DNA of 64,000 nt from Dimorphilus gyrociliatus. Taxonomy: Eukaryota; Annelida; Polychaeta; Dinophilidae. Made by a program: the position numbers and the translations under genes. Shown here one piece after another: positions 14,156-27,283 of the stretch. The notes under the pieces are model-generated. The model was not told where the DNA came from, made no database searches, and was given only the letters and a program-made list of their open reading frames with translations. The stretch lies in contig CAJFCJ010000005.1 in NCBI GenBank assembly GCA_904063045.1, positions 4,358,689 through 4,422,688 of the forward strand. The letters are read 5' to 3'. The stretch's first letter is position 1, and every line of letters starts with the position of its first letter.

Positions 14156-17100
14156 CTTTTCTCTTCCCTTTTATTTTTATCCTATAGAATACAGCAATTC
14201 GTTGTACGTAGACAATATAGATGATTTTCAGTGCGTTTTATTTTACTTTGTAATCAAACTGTTTTCTATTGTTGATTAAACGTTTAATATAGACGCCCAT
14301 TTCGAGATATGTGCCATAATGCTAAAGAATTAACTTTTTGTTATAATCACAATTCCGCTTGTACGACTTTGTGTGTGCGTGAGCGAGAGAGAGAGAGAGA
14401 GAGAGACAGACAGATAGAAAGTGAGTGAGAGAAAGAAAGAAGGAAAGAAAGAGTGAAAAAGAAAAAGAGTTAGCGAATGATTGACTGAGAGAAAGACAAA
14501 GAATACTTGTATACTCTTTTCTTGTAGAAAGATTGCTAAAACACTCTTATATGCATTAGATAAATGGTTAGTAGTGCGAATGCTAATATGCATGATCCGC
14601 ATGATTTTCTTTTCTCTTCAAAATTCAAATGAAAGAATGTATAGAAAGAGAAGAATATAAAGCGACAAAAACGACAAAATTACATAGAAATACTTTATAT
14701 TTTTTATGTAATGTATTAAATGGAATGATATTATTTCTCTTCCATCTTTCTATCTTTCTTTCTTTCTTTCAATTGCATTTATCTTTGAATTATTAATTAA
14801 AAGTAAATGAAAACATATATGTATTGTAGCTTTTTACATTATTATTTGATAATCAGGATCACGCGGATCGGGAATGGAAGTTTGCAAGATCTAAATTATG
14901 GATGGGATACTTTGATGAAGGGTCAACATTACCGACGCCTTTCAATCTAATTATTAGTCCCAAATCTATATATTACTTCTTAAAAAGAGTCAGGAGGCTA
15001 GTACAAAGCTGTCTTGTCAGTAAAACAGACAAACCGAGGAGAAAATCGAATGAAATGCATAATAAGGTAATTTTTGTATACTATTTATTTGTAATTGTTC
15101 AATTTATCGCTTTCTCCTCCTTCCTTCCTTCTCTCTCTCTCTCTCTCTCTATCATTTCCTTAAATAAAATAATAATAATAATAATAATAAAGTTTTAAAT
15201 AAAGTTTAGAATAGTAAAATTCTTTCATTTAGAAGGAAAACACACAAAAAAATCCTACTATTTTCTTTCACAGACTTACTGCACTTTACACGATTACGTA
15301 AGTTCATTTTCATTCATAAGATTAAAGGAATAGTTGACAATCATCATTTCTCTCCTTAGTTTATATAAATTTTTTACCTCTATTCTTTTATTCTTCTAGG
15401 ATCCTTTCTTGTTATTTGTTTCATTAATGAGATGTAATAAGCTTACTTTTATAACTTGGATTTTATATTATCATAATCGTTATTTTTCATCTGAAATAAT
15501 GCTATTATTCATGTTTTAGAGTTTTAAACGTTTATCTTAGACAGATAGAAATAACTTTGAGTTTTTATTAGATTTAGTTACTTTTTTTAACGCTTTTCCC
15601 CTCTTTCTTTCTCTCTCTCTCTCTCCTCATTCTTTTTTACCATAAGATTTTCCCCTGTTCTTTTTAACCTTCAGAACCAGCATGGAATTTCTACCATTTC
15701 CAATCATGTTCAAGCTTTAGATAATCCTGCTATGACGCCATCTAGCGCCAGTGATTTTGAGGTACATTGAATTGTGTTGTTTGGAGTAAGAGCACTATGA
15801 AGTGTAGCAGTGTATACAAACAGAGTAATAGGGAAAGTATGTCAAAAAAAAAACCCGAATTAATGGGCGAAGAAACAGAGGACAGCGAAGCGGGAGTGCT
15901 GATAAGTAGGAGCGGAAATAGTTGAGGATGAGAAGGAAGACGACTAGCAAAATCGACAAAAATCAAAAGAGAAATATAAATACATAGCGGACGATGTTGC
16001 AGTTATTCAATTACTTTCTCCTCCAGTTTTTTTTCCTTAAATAATAGAGATAAAACAAGGGAAAATAGTTCTTTTTGCAGTGTTGTTGTCCGTTTAAATA
16101 TGAATGAAATTTAGTTTATGTTTTTCTTTTTTGCATGATAAAGTAATTGTACTCTTCTTGTTTTCTCCCAGAGAAAGAGTCATTTCTTTCTCTTCTTTTT
16201 CCTTTGCATGTTAAACAAGAAACGCAAAAAAAAAAAAAAACAAAACAAGTCCATCATACAAATCGAAAAGAAAAATATTAACTTTCTTCATAATTACTAT
16301 TCTATTCAGAGGTCTAACAGTTTCCATTCTCAACCCGATGGTGACGCTTCTATCAACAGGAGTAATAGGCCTAAGTATCAAGTATGTTTTTTTTTCTTCC
16401 CAATTATGATAAAATATGGAAAAAAAAGAGAATTAGAGTTTGAGAGTGTTAAAACGAAAGATAAGCATTGTTTATCTGCCATTTTCCAGTCGTCCATCCT
16501 ACCTACTATTCTATCTATAAATTCCGTATAGAAAAGTATCAAACACTCGACCGGAAGAACGTAAATAGTTCTTGAAATATATATATGAAAATTACGATTG
16601 AAAACCTTTCAACTCTTTCCACTCCTTTCTCTCCTCTCCACAATTCTCTCTCTTCCATTTTCCATTATCCCTTCTCACAACATCGTTTTAAAGATCTTAT
16701 ATGAAAAAGAAAAAAAAAAGCCTACGAAGATAATATTGCAGATGATGATAAAAAAGAGAGGATAGGAAGAGTGAAAGATAGTTTAGTTTAATTATTTAAT
16801 GGGAGGATTTTGTAGACAAAATGCCAATTGGTAATAAATAAATTATTGGAAATTCTATCCTATATCTCTTTCACTTTTTCACTCAAACTCTTTTTGCCTA
16901 TCTATAAAATACAGTACATCTCTCTTTTCGTTCTCACCTGTTTGTAATATAATCAGAAATCATACCTTTATTCAAATCTAATAATTATAACAATAAGAAA
17001 GAATATATTGGTTTGAATATATATTTTGTAGATATAGGCTTTTCTCTCTCTCTCTCTCTCTCTCTCTTTTTATATCTATATATATATATATTTATACATA

Positions 17101-17410
17101 TATATTATAGATATAGATTTATTTGTGTATTGTTATTTCGAGCAATTTTCCTAATGAAGTTTTCGCAATTGCTTTTATTTATATTGAAAAGTAAACTAAA
17201 GGATATCCTATCGCGAATTATTCAGGTTTTGGGGCCTTTTGGAAATGGAGTATTGGGAATTTTTTCGTATTAAGTAAAGTAGACAGTAGTAATATTGGAT
17301 ATATATATATTTCAGATTAATTATTATACTTTATAAAATGTTTATTTATCTTTTTCGAACATCTCTTTTTCATTCTTTTTCTCCATTTTCCGATCCTGTT
17401 TCTCTTACTA

Positions 17411-17443
<33 letters not shown>

Positions 17444-18000
17444 ATACTAATACTAATACTACTACTCTTCATCATCGTCCTCCTCCATACTCTCTTTAGG
17501 AAGTAATGCGGAGACTCGTTAGCAGATTTATACATCAATGGAAAAAACAAATGAGGCAGGACGGTGTGAACGAGGACGATCTATTGGAGATTAAACAGGA
17601 TATCTCTTCGCTTAGATACGAACTAAGAGAGGATAGAAAAAGAGAATCCGCTAGAACGAGTAGCCATATTGAAACTGTAAAAAGGGACGTTATAAGATCA
17701 ATTCATCAGTCGAACCCTAGTATGGACCACGCGTGTGTTGTTGATCCAATGAGCGAGATAAGCCAAGCCGTCCATAGACCTCCTTCTCCCTCGTATGCCG
17801 CCTATAGTCCTCCCACGCTGAGTTTCCTCAATCCAAGCGAAATCGACGCGCTTCGAAAGGAAATTATTATTGGTTTAAAGGCAGAAATACGTGAATTGGC
17901 TATGGAGATGGTTCGTGATAATGGCAACAACGCAGCGGCACCTAGTGCACCATCTTTAAATGCTGAATTGTATCACACTCATCTATACACTCAGTTGTAA
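7449..18000 (+). CDS. TRPC-family cation channel (TRP-gamma / TRPC4/5-like), alternatively spliced
   Basis: Exons: 7449-8487, 9272-9626, 10146-10626, then either 12554-12749 or 13718-13913, then 14857-15066, 15675-15761, 16310-16381, 17500-18000. From the in-frame ATG at 7567 the product is about 940 residues, usual for TRPC. The order is: N-terminal ankyrin repeats ([18 protein letters not shown]), the TRP_2 linker with a Cys-rich segment (CSCTRCKEE) and KYEQKQ, the transmembrane bundle, pore motif LFWGLFGL or LFWALFGL, S6 with [15 protein letters not shown] box EWKFAR, and the conserved C-terminal stretch [20 protein letters not shown] continuing into [14 protein letters not shown]. The last residues, YTQL, fit a class I PDZ ligand. 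TRPC channels are tetrameric plasma-membrane Ca2+/Na+ channels gated downstream of phospholipase C. The exon opens upstream of 7567 with an open frame, so an earlier start exon is possible. Confidence 0.93.
12554..12749 (+). other. Alternative pore/S6 exon A of the TRPC gene
   Basis: 196 bp, acceptor after CCCAAAG and donor GTACGG. It enters in phase 2 (after the CC of exon 10146-10626) and leaves in phase 0. It encodes the pore helix, the selectivity region [11 protein letters not shown] and S6 ([15 protein letters not shown]), ending DIV. The copy 1 kb downstream has the same length and phases. Confidence 0.9.
13718..13913 (+). other. Alternative pore/S6 exon B of the TRPC gene
   Basis: 196 bp, acceptor after TTTGCAG and donor GTATAT, with entry and exit phases identical to exon A. 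It encodes [11 protein letters not shown] and S6 ([14 protein letters not shown]), ending DIQ. About 22 of 65 residues differ from exon A, while the pore and S6 core is kept. Splicing both exons together would put B in the wrong frame and reach a TAG after 21 codons. Confidence 0.9.
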
Positions 18001-18297
18001 AATGAAATGAAAAGGAAAGAGGAGAAGCTTCACAGTATGCAATGGACAATTTCAATTGATATACGAAAATATTATTCAACTTTATTATATCCTTTATCTG
18101 GCAGAGGATAGAGGATAAGAGGGACTATCTTAAACTGTATAGATATAGGAAAAACAGAGAGGATTATTCAAAATGAGAGGGAAAAAAATCTAGTCTTGAA
18201 TCCATCCATAAGGGTAAAAGCTGTTGTTTTCGCTGTTGCTATTACTACTTACTCGTATTACAACTATCATTTCAACATTTATTTAAATATAGATAAA

Positions 18298-18352
<55 letters not shown>

Positions 18353-19447
18353 GTGTCTTTCTCATATATGCAGTGTATATAGAAAAAAAAAACTGTACAT
18401 CAATATACGAAACAAGTATTAAAATGTAATTAAAGGTTGATAAGATTTGCTTCAGTTTTATTCTGACATATCACGCAGAATGATTTTATGCAAATGAGAA
18501 AGATGAATTTAAATATATTTCCTTATGTTTCTTCTATATTTTCTGTTTGTATCATCTTCCACGTTACATCTCTTCTCACTAACAAAACAAATAAACAAAT
18601 ATGCATGGTTTTACTATAAGAATAGATTAGATATTTTCTATGTCTATTAGTAAAGTAGTTGGAATTATAGAGGGGACAGTTTATAATTGTTTCTCTGAAG
18701 AGATGTTTAGTTGATTATTATCGTATAATTAAATGATTGATCTATTTTGGAGAAATGTATAAAAATGTCTATTGTAAGAATGATAACGACGATAATGATG
18801 CTGGTTATGATAATAACTATGATGTAAATGATACGGCATTGCTGGACAAATGCTTTATGTAATGGGGCTGTTTTTTAATGCAGATGCTAATAACTCTATT
18901 ATACTTATTTAACTATCGTACATTATACAGAATATACAATATACAATTATACGTTATCTTATCACTGATAGTTGTTATCTATTGGATTTTCTTTCTATGT
19001 ATATTAGTGTCTTTCTTCTTTATCCTCCTACTTGTCCTCCTCCTCCTTTCTCTTGTCTTAATCATATTTTGCTAACGATTGATGAGTCAATTGGGAGAAA
19101 TTGTTCATATTTTCCCCTCTGTTAAAGTTCCCTATCTCATTTTCTACTCAGTCATCTATATCTTGTTAATACTCTTTTTCATTCTAATCTACTAAATTCA
19201 ATTATTACGTTTAATATATTTTATTTAAATAAAACGTATTCTTATTGCAGAGTATATAATATAATACTGTAATACTGTAATACTGTAATACTGTAAAAAT
19301 ATTCCAGAGTATTTTAAATTATTCTCTGGATTCTTTAGATATATACAGTATATAGTGTATATACATACATATATACTGTATATACAGTATACGTATTTAT
19401 CTTGCTCTCTCTATCTTTTCGGTTGGTTTGCCTCTTTTTAACGGTTG
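18001..19447. other. Intergenic region between convergent TRPC and CNBD2-like genes
   Basis: No gene seen. It contains the longest perfect CT microsatellite of the window (18301-18348), several AATAAA-type signals and, at 19262-19300, a short tandem repeat of AATACTGT, followed at 19340-19395 by AT-rich palindromes built on ACTGTATATACAGT. The two genes converge here, so both 3' untranslated regions lie in this stretch. Confidence 0.6.
19262..19299. repeat. Short tandem repeat of AATACTGT
   Basis: Four to five copies of an 8-9 base unit AATACTGT(A). The same ACTGTA core is scattered throughout the window as palindromic ACTGTATATACAGT-like sites. Confidence 0.85.
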
Positions 19448-22400
19448 CTACCTAAGCCTTGGCGATCTGGGAGTAATAGCCTGTTTGACGATATTTTCTT
19501 TGTATAAATCCCAGTTGGCTTTAGTCTGAGAGAAAAATATTCGATTATCATCTAAAAATAGACGAGAATATTTAATTAGGATGAGAAACCTGTAAATTGT
19601 GTTGGAGAACCCGATGAGACGGATATAGGGTTAATATTTGCCTTAAATGCTTCTTTACAAGATGATTAGCGTGCTTCATAAAAAACTTTTTTGACAGCAT
19701 TACGCATTCTGCCCCTCTCGATATTAGGCTTACAGTAGGTTGGTTCCAATCGATGCAATCCTCAAAATCCAGGGATGAGAGACCCTGAAGCGTTAAAAAA
19801 TAAAACAAAATTTATCCGACAATTTATAAGCCTAGAAAAGAGGGATCAAGGGGTTTCTCTTTCTCTTTGTAGGCGTTTTTTGTTTTCTTAAATATACTAA
19901 TACACATTAGTATCTATATAAACATAGAGTATACTGTAATACTGTATATACAGTAAATACAGGCACCTGAATAGATTTGAAAACATGCTTTAAAATTAAA
20001 ATATGCTATCAACTTACGAAAACGTCCCTAGGCTTTAAATGGTCAACTTGCACGAACGTTGTCTCAACTTCCTTTTCTCGTTCCGGTCTTTCCGTTTCGG
20101 CGCTCATTGGTATATTTCGTTTCTATTGAGCGCGAAAAGGAAGACAGACAAAGATTGAAAGTGAAAAATGATAAGATTTCAATTGGAGAAGAAAAAAAAC
20201 CACTCACGAAATGAGCTTTGGAATGTTTTCTAATTCTGTTGAAATTCTCTAGAGTTGATCTATCTTTACTGTCTTTAACGAAAGACGGCAGGGATTTTGC
20301 CGATTTAATTGGCGTTGACGACCGAACCTAAAAATTATCATTATTATTTCAAAAGTAACAACTAGCAATTATCTAGTGCCAAACAGTGTTCTACAATATT
20401 ATTATCTCTTTTTTCTTGACTATAGGCGAAAGGTGAATAAAAGAGAGAAAGAGAAAGAGATCGAGGGAGAGTGGGTGAGCGATAGAGAAGGAGAGACAGA
20501 GAGAGCTAAGAGAGACCGACTGAAGGAAAGAGTATGGTTTCCTATATAATCTATATAAAAGTAATATAATAAAGTCTCTCTAGCTGTCTATCTATCTATC
20601 TGTCTATCTATCTATCTCCCCCTCTCACTGTCTCGATCTCTATCTCTCCCTTCTTTCTTCCCTTTATCTTATAAATATAAAATATACATAAGCTGACAGT
20701 GAATTCAGTATACGAATTCGGCCTATTTAGCATATTAATACAAACAATATTTAGAAACCTTTATCAAGTCATTATATTGAGTTATTGCCCTTTTTAATTC
20801 CATAGGAAATTTTCCAACCATCGTATAGCTGCGCTTTATTCCAGAATCGATTTTTGGTTCTGTTTTATTTCATAAAAATTGTCTATATACATATATTATA
20901 ACAAGAATTAGTGAAACGTTCATTCTATTATAGCATATATACGGGTCTATCGCTAATGTATGCGATAATAATATCCTATAAATCCTTATGATATCTTAAG
21001 AGGAAGAAGAAGGATTATTTGTTGAAAAAATGATCAACTGATCTTTTCCTTCTCATCTCCTTCTCTTCTAATATTACTTATTACTTATTCGCTTTATCTT
21101 CGGTTGCCTAATAAATTTCTTACCCATTTGCCCGCTACCCGATAGTTTTGGTAGTAAAGGTACTTCTCGGTCGTATTTCGTCTTCGCCGTCTTCTTGACT
21201 CGACCAACAACCGATTTCAATTGCGTAATCACTTGACACGAGCCCTGAATAAAAATCAATTCATCATTTCTCTTTCACATTCCGGTGCTCCCTGTTTTTT
21301 TTCCTTTTGGACAAAACTCACCGATTTCACTATATAAATCCAATCTGATTTTCTGCTATCCTCTATTATAACCACTCCTCTTCTAAGATTATATACAAAA
21401 AACATATACAACATAACTATATAGACTCTATATATAAATATCTGTTACTTGAAGAAGTGAAAGAGACAATATTCTGGATGATCGAGGAGGATTTCTATAG
21501 GCCAGTTCTTCATAAATTCTATGGACCTAAACAACGAGAAGGAAAAGGAGAGGCAGAAAATGAAAGAGATAGTAGAGTGAAGCGAAATTGTTGAATTAAA
21601 AGAAAAGATAATAAAGGAAAAGGATAGGGAGAGGGAGAGAGAGGGAAAAAAAAATACTATTAGGCTTGATATTCCATATAATACTTTATACTGTATAATA
21701 CAGTCAATGCGGTGTTTGTTTGGCGGGAAAAGGATAATGGTTTTTACTTGAGAAATCGTATGTGTTGCGGTATATCTCCTGGATTTTGTCCACTCATGAA
21801 AATATCAAAGAAATCTTCCCTCTCAATTGCCAACACCTGAACTGTGCCTTGACTAGTAACCGTTGCCGTTCTCTTCGAACGATGTAACAGCGCCAATTCA
21901 CCGAAACTTGCTCCCCTTCTCATTATGCCTACAGTTCTTATACATATTTCTCCGCTTGAAGTTTTCTTTTCAATGATACTAACGGCCGCTGTTTACAATT
22001 GCTTAATTAGTCGCAATAGTTGAACTTGGAATAGAGAAGAAAGTAGGAAAAGGTGACTAAGAGAGAAAAGGGTTTCTGACCTGCTCCTGAAAGAATAAAG
22101 TAAAAATTTTCGGCGTAATGACCCTGTCTTATTATGACCCGAGAACCTGGTATTCTGCCAAGGGATGAAGGGATAAAAAAAATTGTATGACGTTTACTAA
22201 ACGTGTCCTCATTTCTATTAAAAAGCTTTACGTTTGCAGCCTGGCAACCCTGCATAGTTTCTCTTGCATATGTAAAGGATATTCGACGAACGATCTTAGA
22301 TTTTGAAGTCCGTATAAAACTATTTGAAGTTGGTCGTTGGTTCTTTGCTCCGGGGGTAGACTTAGAATGTGTTGAACTTCCGAGCTTAGAGTGACCTTAA

Positions 22401-23535
22401 CGAGGAGAAGGAGATGAGAAAGGAGTAAAATGGTAAAACAATTAAAAAACCAACTTCTGTTTTTGCTTTATAAAAGCTGACGTCAAAACTTAAACCGGAC
22501 TTTTGTAAATCCGAAGAGTAATTTAACGCTGCTAAATCAGTAAAAGTAGCATATTTTTCTCTTTGATCATCGCTATCCTTTTTCCTAGAAAAGAAAGAAA
22601 GTATAAAGGACCAACATATTAAATAAAGAAAAGAATAATAACAAGACTATTTATTTACGGATAAGAATTTAAGAAAAGAGAAGGTAAAGTTACTTTAATC
22701 ATTACTAACATTTCATTCAAACAGGATATCCATTTTTGAACGTTCACTATTTTCTTTGTGGCTTTACGAAATCTTTCTCTAGCCTGAAGACAAATAAAAA
22801 TAATTTTTAATCTTGTACTATTTTCAATCCTTCTGCCTTTCTTTCTTTATTTCTTTCTCTCTCTCTCTCTCTCTCTCTCTTTCACTCTTTTTTTATAGAT
22901 TTTATTTGTTTATTCTCTACCATTTTCTTAAGCTTATTCCTGTTAAAATTTTTAATTATTTGCTCTTTTTCTTCGTTAGTTTGTTGTTCTATTTGAAGAC
23001 TATCTGCTCGACGTCTAGACATTTGCGTTAAAATCTCTGCTGGTCTAATATTATTATTATTTTTATTAATGTTCATGTTCTGGCATTGCTGTGCGACTGT
23101 TAACGGCTCATTCAAAATCCTCGTTGGCCTACGTAATTTGTTCAATTTTGCATCGGATGATGTTTGGATCATTGGTAAGCCAGATTTCGAATTGGTCCTC
23201 TCTAAACGTCTACGTAACGAGACGAGCGACTTTTTACGCTTGAATTCGTAGCTCATCGGCGGAAAGTTGACCTCCGACTCTTTCTTCTCCGGCTCCTTAA
23301 CCTTTTCCTCTACGTCCTGTTCTTTTTTATGTGTTGTCGACTCTAGTTGACAAACAACCGCGTCAATCCTCTCTTCCGACGACGACATTGTCCGAACGAG
23401 AGCGGCTGTTCTCATTAATTGAGTAGAACTTCCGGTATACGACGTTTCCACTACTTGCCTCTCCCATTCGCTACCGAATGTTCCCGTTACGGCAGCAATT
23501 TCTAATAAACTTTGAACGTCTTCCCCAACCGACAT
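19448..23535 (-). CDS. Cyclic-nucleotide-binding domain protein, CNBD2-like
   Basis: Minus-strand exons: 23535-22921, 22783-22710, 22584-22455, 22395-22232, 22154-22081, 21988-21748, 21526-21449, 21382-21322, 21244-about 21075, 20327-20208, 20122-20018, 19784-19590, 19525-19448. Only the join between the exons ending near 21075 and starting at 20327 does not phase cleanly, so a small exon may be missing. After a long low-complexity N-terminus comes RERFRKATKKI, then a cNMP-binding fold: RSFVEYPLHMQEKLCRVA, RVIIRQGHYAENFYFILSG, and the phosphate-binding cassette FGELALLHRSKRTATV. A second, degenerate copy follows (NWPIEILLDHPE, RGVVIIEDSRKSDWIYIVKS, GSCQVITQLK). The order and phrases match CNBD2, a cytoplasmic protein linked to sperm in mammals. 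The Thr after the cassette Arg resembles cGMP-preferring sites. Confidence 0.85.
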
Positions 23536-23960
23536 GTTGTTTGTGTGGCTGAATTGTCTTCTTTTATTTTCCACTTATTTTCGCACTGTTATTCTCTATA
23601 ACTGTTGATTTTTGTTTCGAACCTCCTTCTCCTCCTCATCCGCCCCCTCCTCCTCTCTTCTTCGGTTTTTGTCTTCGTGTATTATATCGGAATATAAACA
23701 AATGAAAACAGCCAGGAATAAATCCAATATTAATCCGATAACAGGGTCTGTCGGTCGATTAGTTTGAACTAACTCTAAAGCCTACACGGTTATTAAATCG
23801 TCGTCCTCTCTGACAATTAATCTAGCAGTTGAACGCGCCGCTGATCGTTTCCCATTCAAATGACAGCTTTGTCGCTTTCACCACAACATTAACGTGATTT
23901 TTTCAAGTAGCTAGGCCTAGGTCATTCTAGTAGGGATTTACCTTACGCAATTGGCAATTG
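23536..23960. other. Gap between two minus-strand genes
   Basis: About 425 bases holding the 5' region of the CNBD2-like gene. No open frame or RNA is evident. A candidate 3' splice site (ACAATTCAG) lies 13 bases before the assumed ATG, so that gene may have an upstream untranslated exon. Confidence 0.4.
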
Positions 23961-24644
23961 TTACTGTACCTTTTTACGGCGAACCTCCAAAGCTATTTGA
24001 TAGATTTTCGGTGTCTTGAAAGATTTCGGTATATTTAACGGTAGATCGTAGATACCCATACTGACTTTCTCTTCCAACTTTAAATCTCTCATCTTTGACC
24101 ATAATGATAGTTTTCCTTGTTCAGTTTTAGGCCTAGTTTTCACACTCCTACCTAGTTCATTTCCGTCATCTACCGCTTCCCTTTGTGGTTCCTTTTGTTT
24201 GAAACCTATAGTGGTTTGGTTCAAGTTTCTATTAGGCAAGACTGGACAAGTTTCGCCCTTATTTTCTATAGAAAACAAATGAATAACATTATTAAAAAAG
24301 AAGCCAAGAAGAGAAGAAGGAAAGAAGAAAGAATAAATAAAAAAAAACACTTAAAGTTTGGCCGATAAATGATATATTTGATTGATTGATATTTCATATT
24401 TTACTAGCTAGTGCATTAAATATATTCTACCTTCCTTCGGTCTCCATTTTAGTAACCTTTCTTTTAATCTTTTCCTCTTCTCGCGCTGCCTAGCCTCCTT
24501 ATCCTGCTCAGGCGAAGGTGTCTTCCTCTGTTCGTCGTCGATACATTCTTCAGGATCGCCTTTCGGTTTACTATAAAGTCTGGCTAGTAGGGTAATACGG
24601 TCGACCGAACTGCTAAACTCGTCGTACTCTTCTACCTTGGCCAT
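23961..24644 (-). CDS. Small charged protein of unknown function (two exons)
   Basis: Exon 1 is 24644-24431 (ATG, MAKVEEYDEF) with donor GTAGAA. Exon 2 is 24265-23961 with acceptor TTTCTATAG, ending RRKKVQ then stop. The product is about 171 residues with no signal peptide or membrane segment. It has a strongly basic helix-prone stretch (KEARQREKRKRLKERLLKW) and a Pro/Lys-rich C-terminal half (LPLNIPKSFKTPKIYQIALE). I recognise no family. It lies directly upstream of, and on the same strand as, the CNBD2-like gene. It could instead be that gene's 5' part if a donor at the RRKK codons is used, but no in-frame acceptor was found, so a separate gene is preferred. Confidence 0.5.
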
Positions 24645-26849
24645 AATTTTCAATCGGAAGAGAGCTGATAATAGGAGGTGGAGGAGGACGAGGAGGAGAA
24701 GGAGGAGAAGAAGAAGGACAAAGAAGATGATGGTATGAAGAGTTATAGAAGGAAAAGAGGAAAAATTAGCTTGTCCTATTAGAGAGAGAAAGGGAAGAAG
24801 ACAGAGAAAAATTCCTCCTGAACAACACAAAAAAAGAGAGCGATCAATGTGTGATTTGTTAACGGCAACCAATTCGAATTATAAATAAGCAGTTCTTAAA
24901 AAGTAAATATTCCAAATTCAAATAATTTAATATTGATTATATAAGCTTTCATATAAATTTCATTCATTCATTCATTCACTCGTTCATTTATTCATTCAAT
25001 CATTCACGTAATTAGTCAATCAATCAATCACTTTTCCATAAAGATAATGAAGATGATAAGAAATTTAAAGATATCTTTTGTTTTTTTGTTGTTTTTTTTT
25101 TTTCTATTTTCTCATCCTATACTTTTAATTTTAGAGGATAAAACACGAATTTTACGGTGACGACGACTCTGATGGTGTTGGAATGGAAACATTTCGAAAA
25201 CTTTGTGGTTGGGGAGGAAGGGACTATAGATTATTCCTTTTGCATTAAATACAAAGAGTTTTGCAGAATGAAAAGATGATAACAGGATAACAAGGATTAT
25301 TACATATTTAGGACAGCCACCCTCCTCCCCCTCCCTCCATATGAAAATGAGGCAACATTGAATAAGGCGATAAAGGCGAATATCGCAATTGTTCTATTTT
25401 TAACGCCTACTATTCTTCAGTTGTGTTCAACATGTGCTTTCTCTTATTACATGCATACGGAATAACTAATCCACGTGCTAAGAGAGTGATTATTTGATAA
25501 ACGACCTGTTGAATCATAATGAGATGACAAATGATTTCTTTTTAAAAACAATAAATTCAATGACCTATTCAAAAACGAATTTTGTCCATCAGCTAATGGA
25601 CGACGACGATCTCGAGTGTTGTCCAGACAACGAACAATCGTGTAACCAGAATCCATTACGCTTCTATAACGCCTCTTCTAGCAGTCAAATCGTATTAATA
25701 AAATTTCATATAAAATATATATTATTCAATTTTTCTGTTTTTCTTTTTCAATCATTTCAAATCATTAATTCATTCTGTTCATATTAGAAAAAATTAGGCC
25801 TAAATCCAATTGAATTATCTCTTGAAACGATTTTTTCAGTTTAATCTTGTCATTTGTCGATATGAAATCAACTGATTGAACTCTTCCTTCTATGAGGAGG
25901 ATTTGTTTTCTCCTCTCTCTCTCTCTCTTTCTCTCCCTCTTTAATTCCATATTTATTAAGTTTATTCTTTGGGAAAATTGTAAATAATTGTTCATTTTAG
26001 ACCTTTTCTCTCCGCCCACCCCCACCCCCACCCCACTCTCTCTCTATCTCTTCTCTCTCTTTCTCGTGTCTGGGTTCCCTTAGAATCTATTAATGAAACT
26101 TTATTGCCGTCTCCCTTATTAGATCAACAGTTTTTATTTGCTGTTAGTTTGTCAGCGATCTTAAACATCTTAAAGGAGGTGTGGGTGGGTTTTTACCTTT
26201 TCACTACATATATATATAAAGTATAATTCTTCTAGCTTATTCGATTTTCGAGTTGATTGAAGAAAAAAAAATGAACAAATGGATTTGAAAAGAAGAGAAA
26301 AACTTTCATTATTTATTCCATTTTTAAAAGGTCACGTTTAATACAATTCACTTTTCTCTAATAGGAAAATGTTTTCACCATTTCACTCTTATTATTCACT
26401 TTCCTCCTTCTAAACACGGAATATTTGAGAAAGGCGTTGTCCATGTCTTCATGGATAAAAACAGATAGTTTATCAATTTTAATCAATACAATTTATTCTA
26501 AATATCTTATGACAGCCGGCATACGTTTGTTCTCTTTATAATCAATTTTCAATCCGTCACCTAGTTTATTTTTTATTTCCTTTACTTTACGTTTCCTGTT
26601 GTAATACGTCATCCTTTTACTTTCTAACTATAAAGTGTTTAATACTCCTTTAAGTCTTTATTACTTTAACTTGGGAAAGAGAAGGGCAAAAGCGCGGCTA
26701 CTTCTTTTACCCTAGAAAGGAAGGCAGGAAGGAAGGAAGGATGAAATAGAAAAGAGAACTATGTAGAAAAGAAAGATGATTGAAAAGTGGATAATAAATA
26801 AGAGAGAGATTGATTTTTAAATGAAATTTATTGAAATTGAAAGAGCAGT
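24645..26849. other. Intergenic region upstream of the granulin-like cluster
   Basis: No gene is supported. (CATT)n-like repeats lie at about 24958-25030. A short open stretch at 25135-25248 after a TTTTAG, with an acidic segment (YGDDDSDG), and another at 25560-25690 (MDDDDLECCPDNEQSC) look coding-like but have no partner exons. CT-rich and CCCCAC tracts lie at 25911-26060. Confidence 0.4.
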
Positions 26850-27103
26850 TTAAGCGTGTTTCAAGATGTTGTAGTAGCAGTTGGAGGAACCATTTTCGTG
26901 GCAAGCAGTCTCGTCAACTGGACAACAGTCGTGTTCATCTCCTCTGATTGATGGACAGCATTTGAATCCGGCGTTGCAACAACCAGAAACGGTTGGCTCG
27001 TGCCAGCAGCAAATCTGACTGCCTGGTTGGCAAAAGTTGTCGGCGGGACATCCCCATGCTCTGGTTGTGGTTGGAAGAGTGGTGGCTGCAAAAGGCAAAG
27101 AGT

Positions 27104-27143
<40 letters not shown>

Positions 27144-27198
27144 ACTTACTGCAATAAGCGACAGCAACGAGAGCGGCGAGAGCAATCAACAATTTCAT
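26850..27198 (-). CDS. Secreted single-domain granulin-like peptide (copy 1)
   Basis: Exon 1 is 27198-27150 (MKLLIALAALVAVAYC, a signal peptide). Exon 2 is 27085-26850. The 64-base intron is almost entirely GA/CT repeat. The mature peptide has a short Thr/Pro linker, then 12 cysteines spaced C-x5-C-x6-CC-x8-CC-x5-CC-x9-CC-x6-C-x7-C. This is the granulin order (C, C, four CC pairs, C, C) with the SGCC and DxHDCCP signatures, except that the loop before the fourth CC pair is x9 rather than x5. Granulin domains are secreted disulphide-ladder modules with growth-factor-like or defence-related roles. The function here is unknown. It is the inverted twin of the gene at 51897. Confidence 0.85.
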
Positions 27199-27276
27199 TT
27201 TTGGTTTGATTTGTAGTTCCTTGTACACTGCTACTAAAGAGTCAGAAATGGATAATTAGTTCATTCAACCCGTTCC

Positions 27277-27283
27277 TTTTATA
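27277..27283 (-). promoter_or_regulatory. TATA box of granulin-like copy 1
   Basis: TATAAAA on the minus strand, about 80 bases before the ATG at 27198. It is conserved in the inverted copy at 51812-51818. Confidence 0.7.

Noticed and set aside
17317-17550. Ser-rich minus-strand open frame
   Set aside because: It is antisense to the start of the last TRPC exon and a (CTA)n tract.
25135-25690. Possible exons with acidic segments, one with CCPDNEQSC resembling the end of the granulin-like peptides
   Set aside because: Isolated, no partner exons or full cysteine pattern. Kept only as a note in the intergenic entry.
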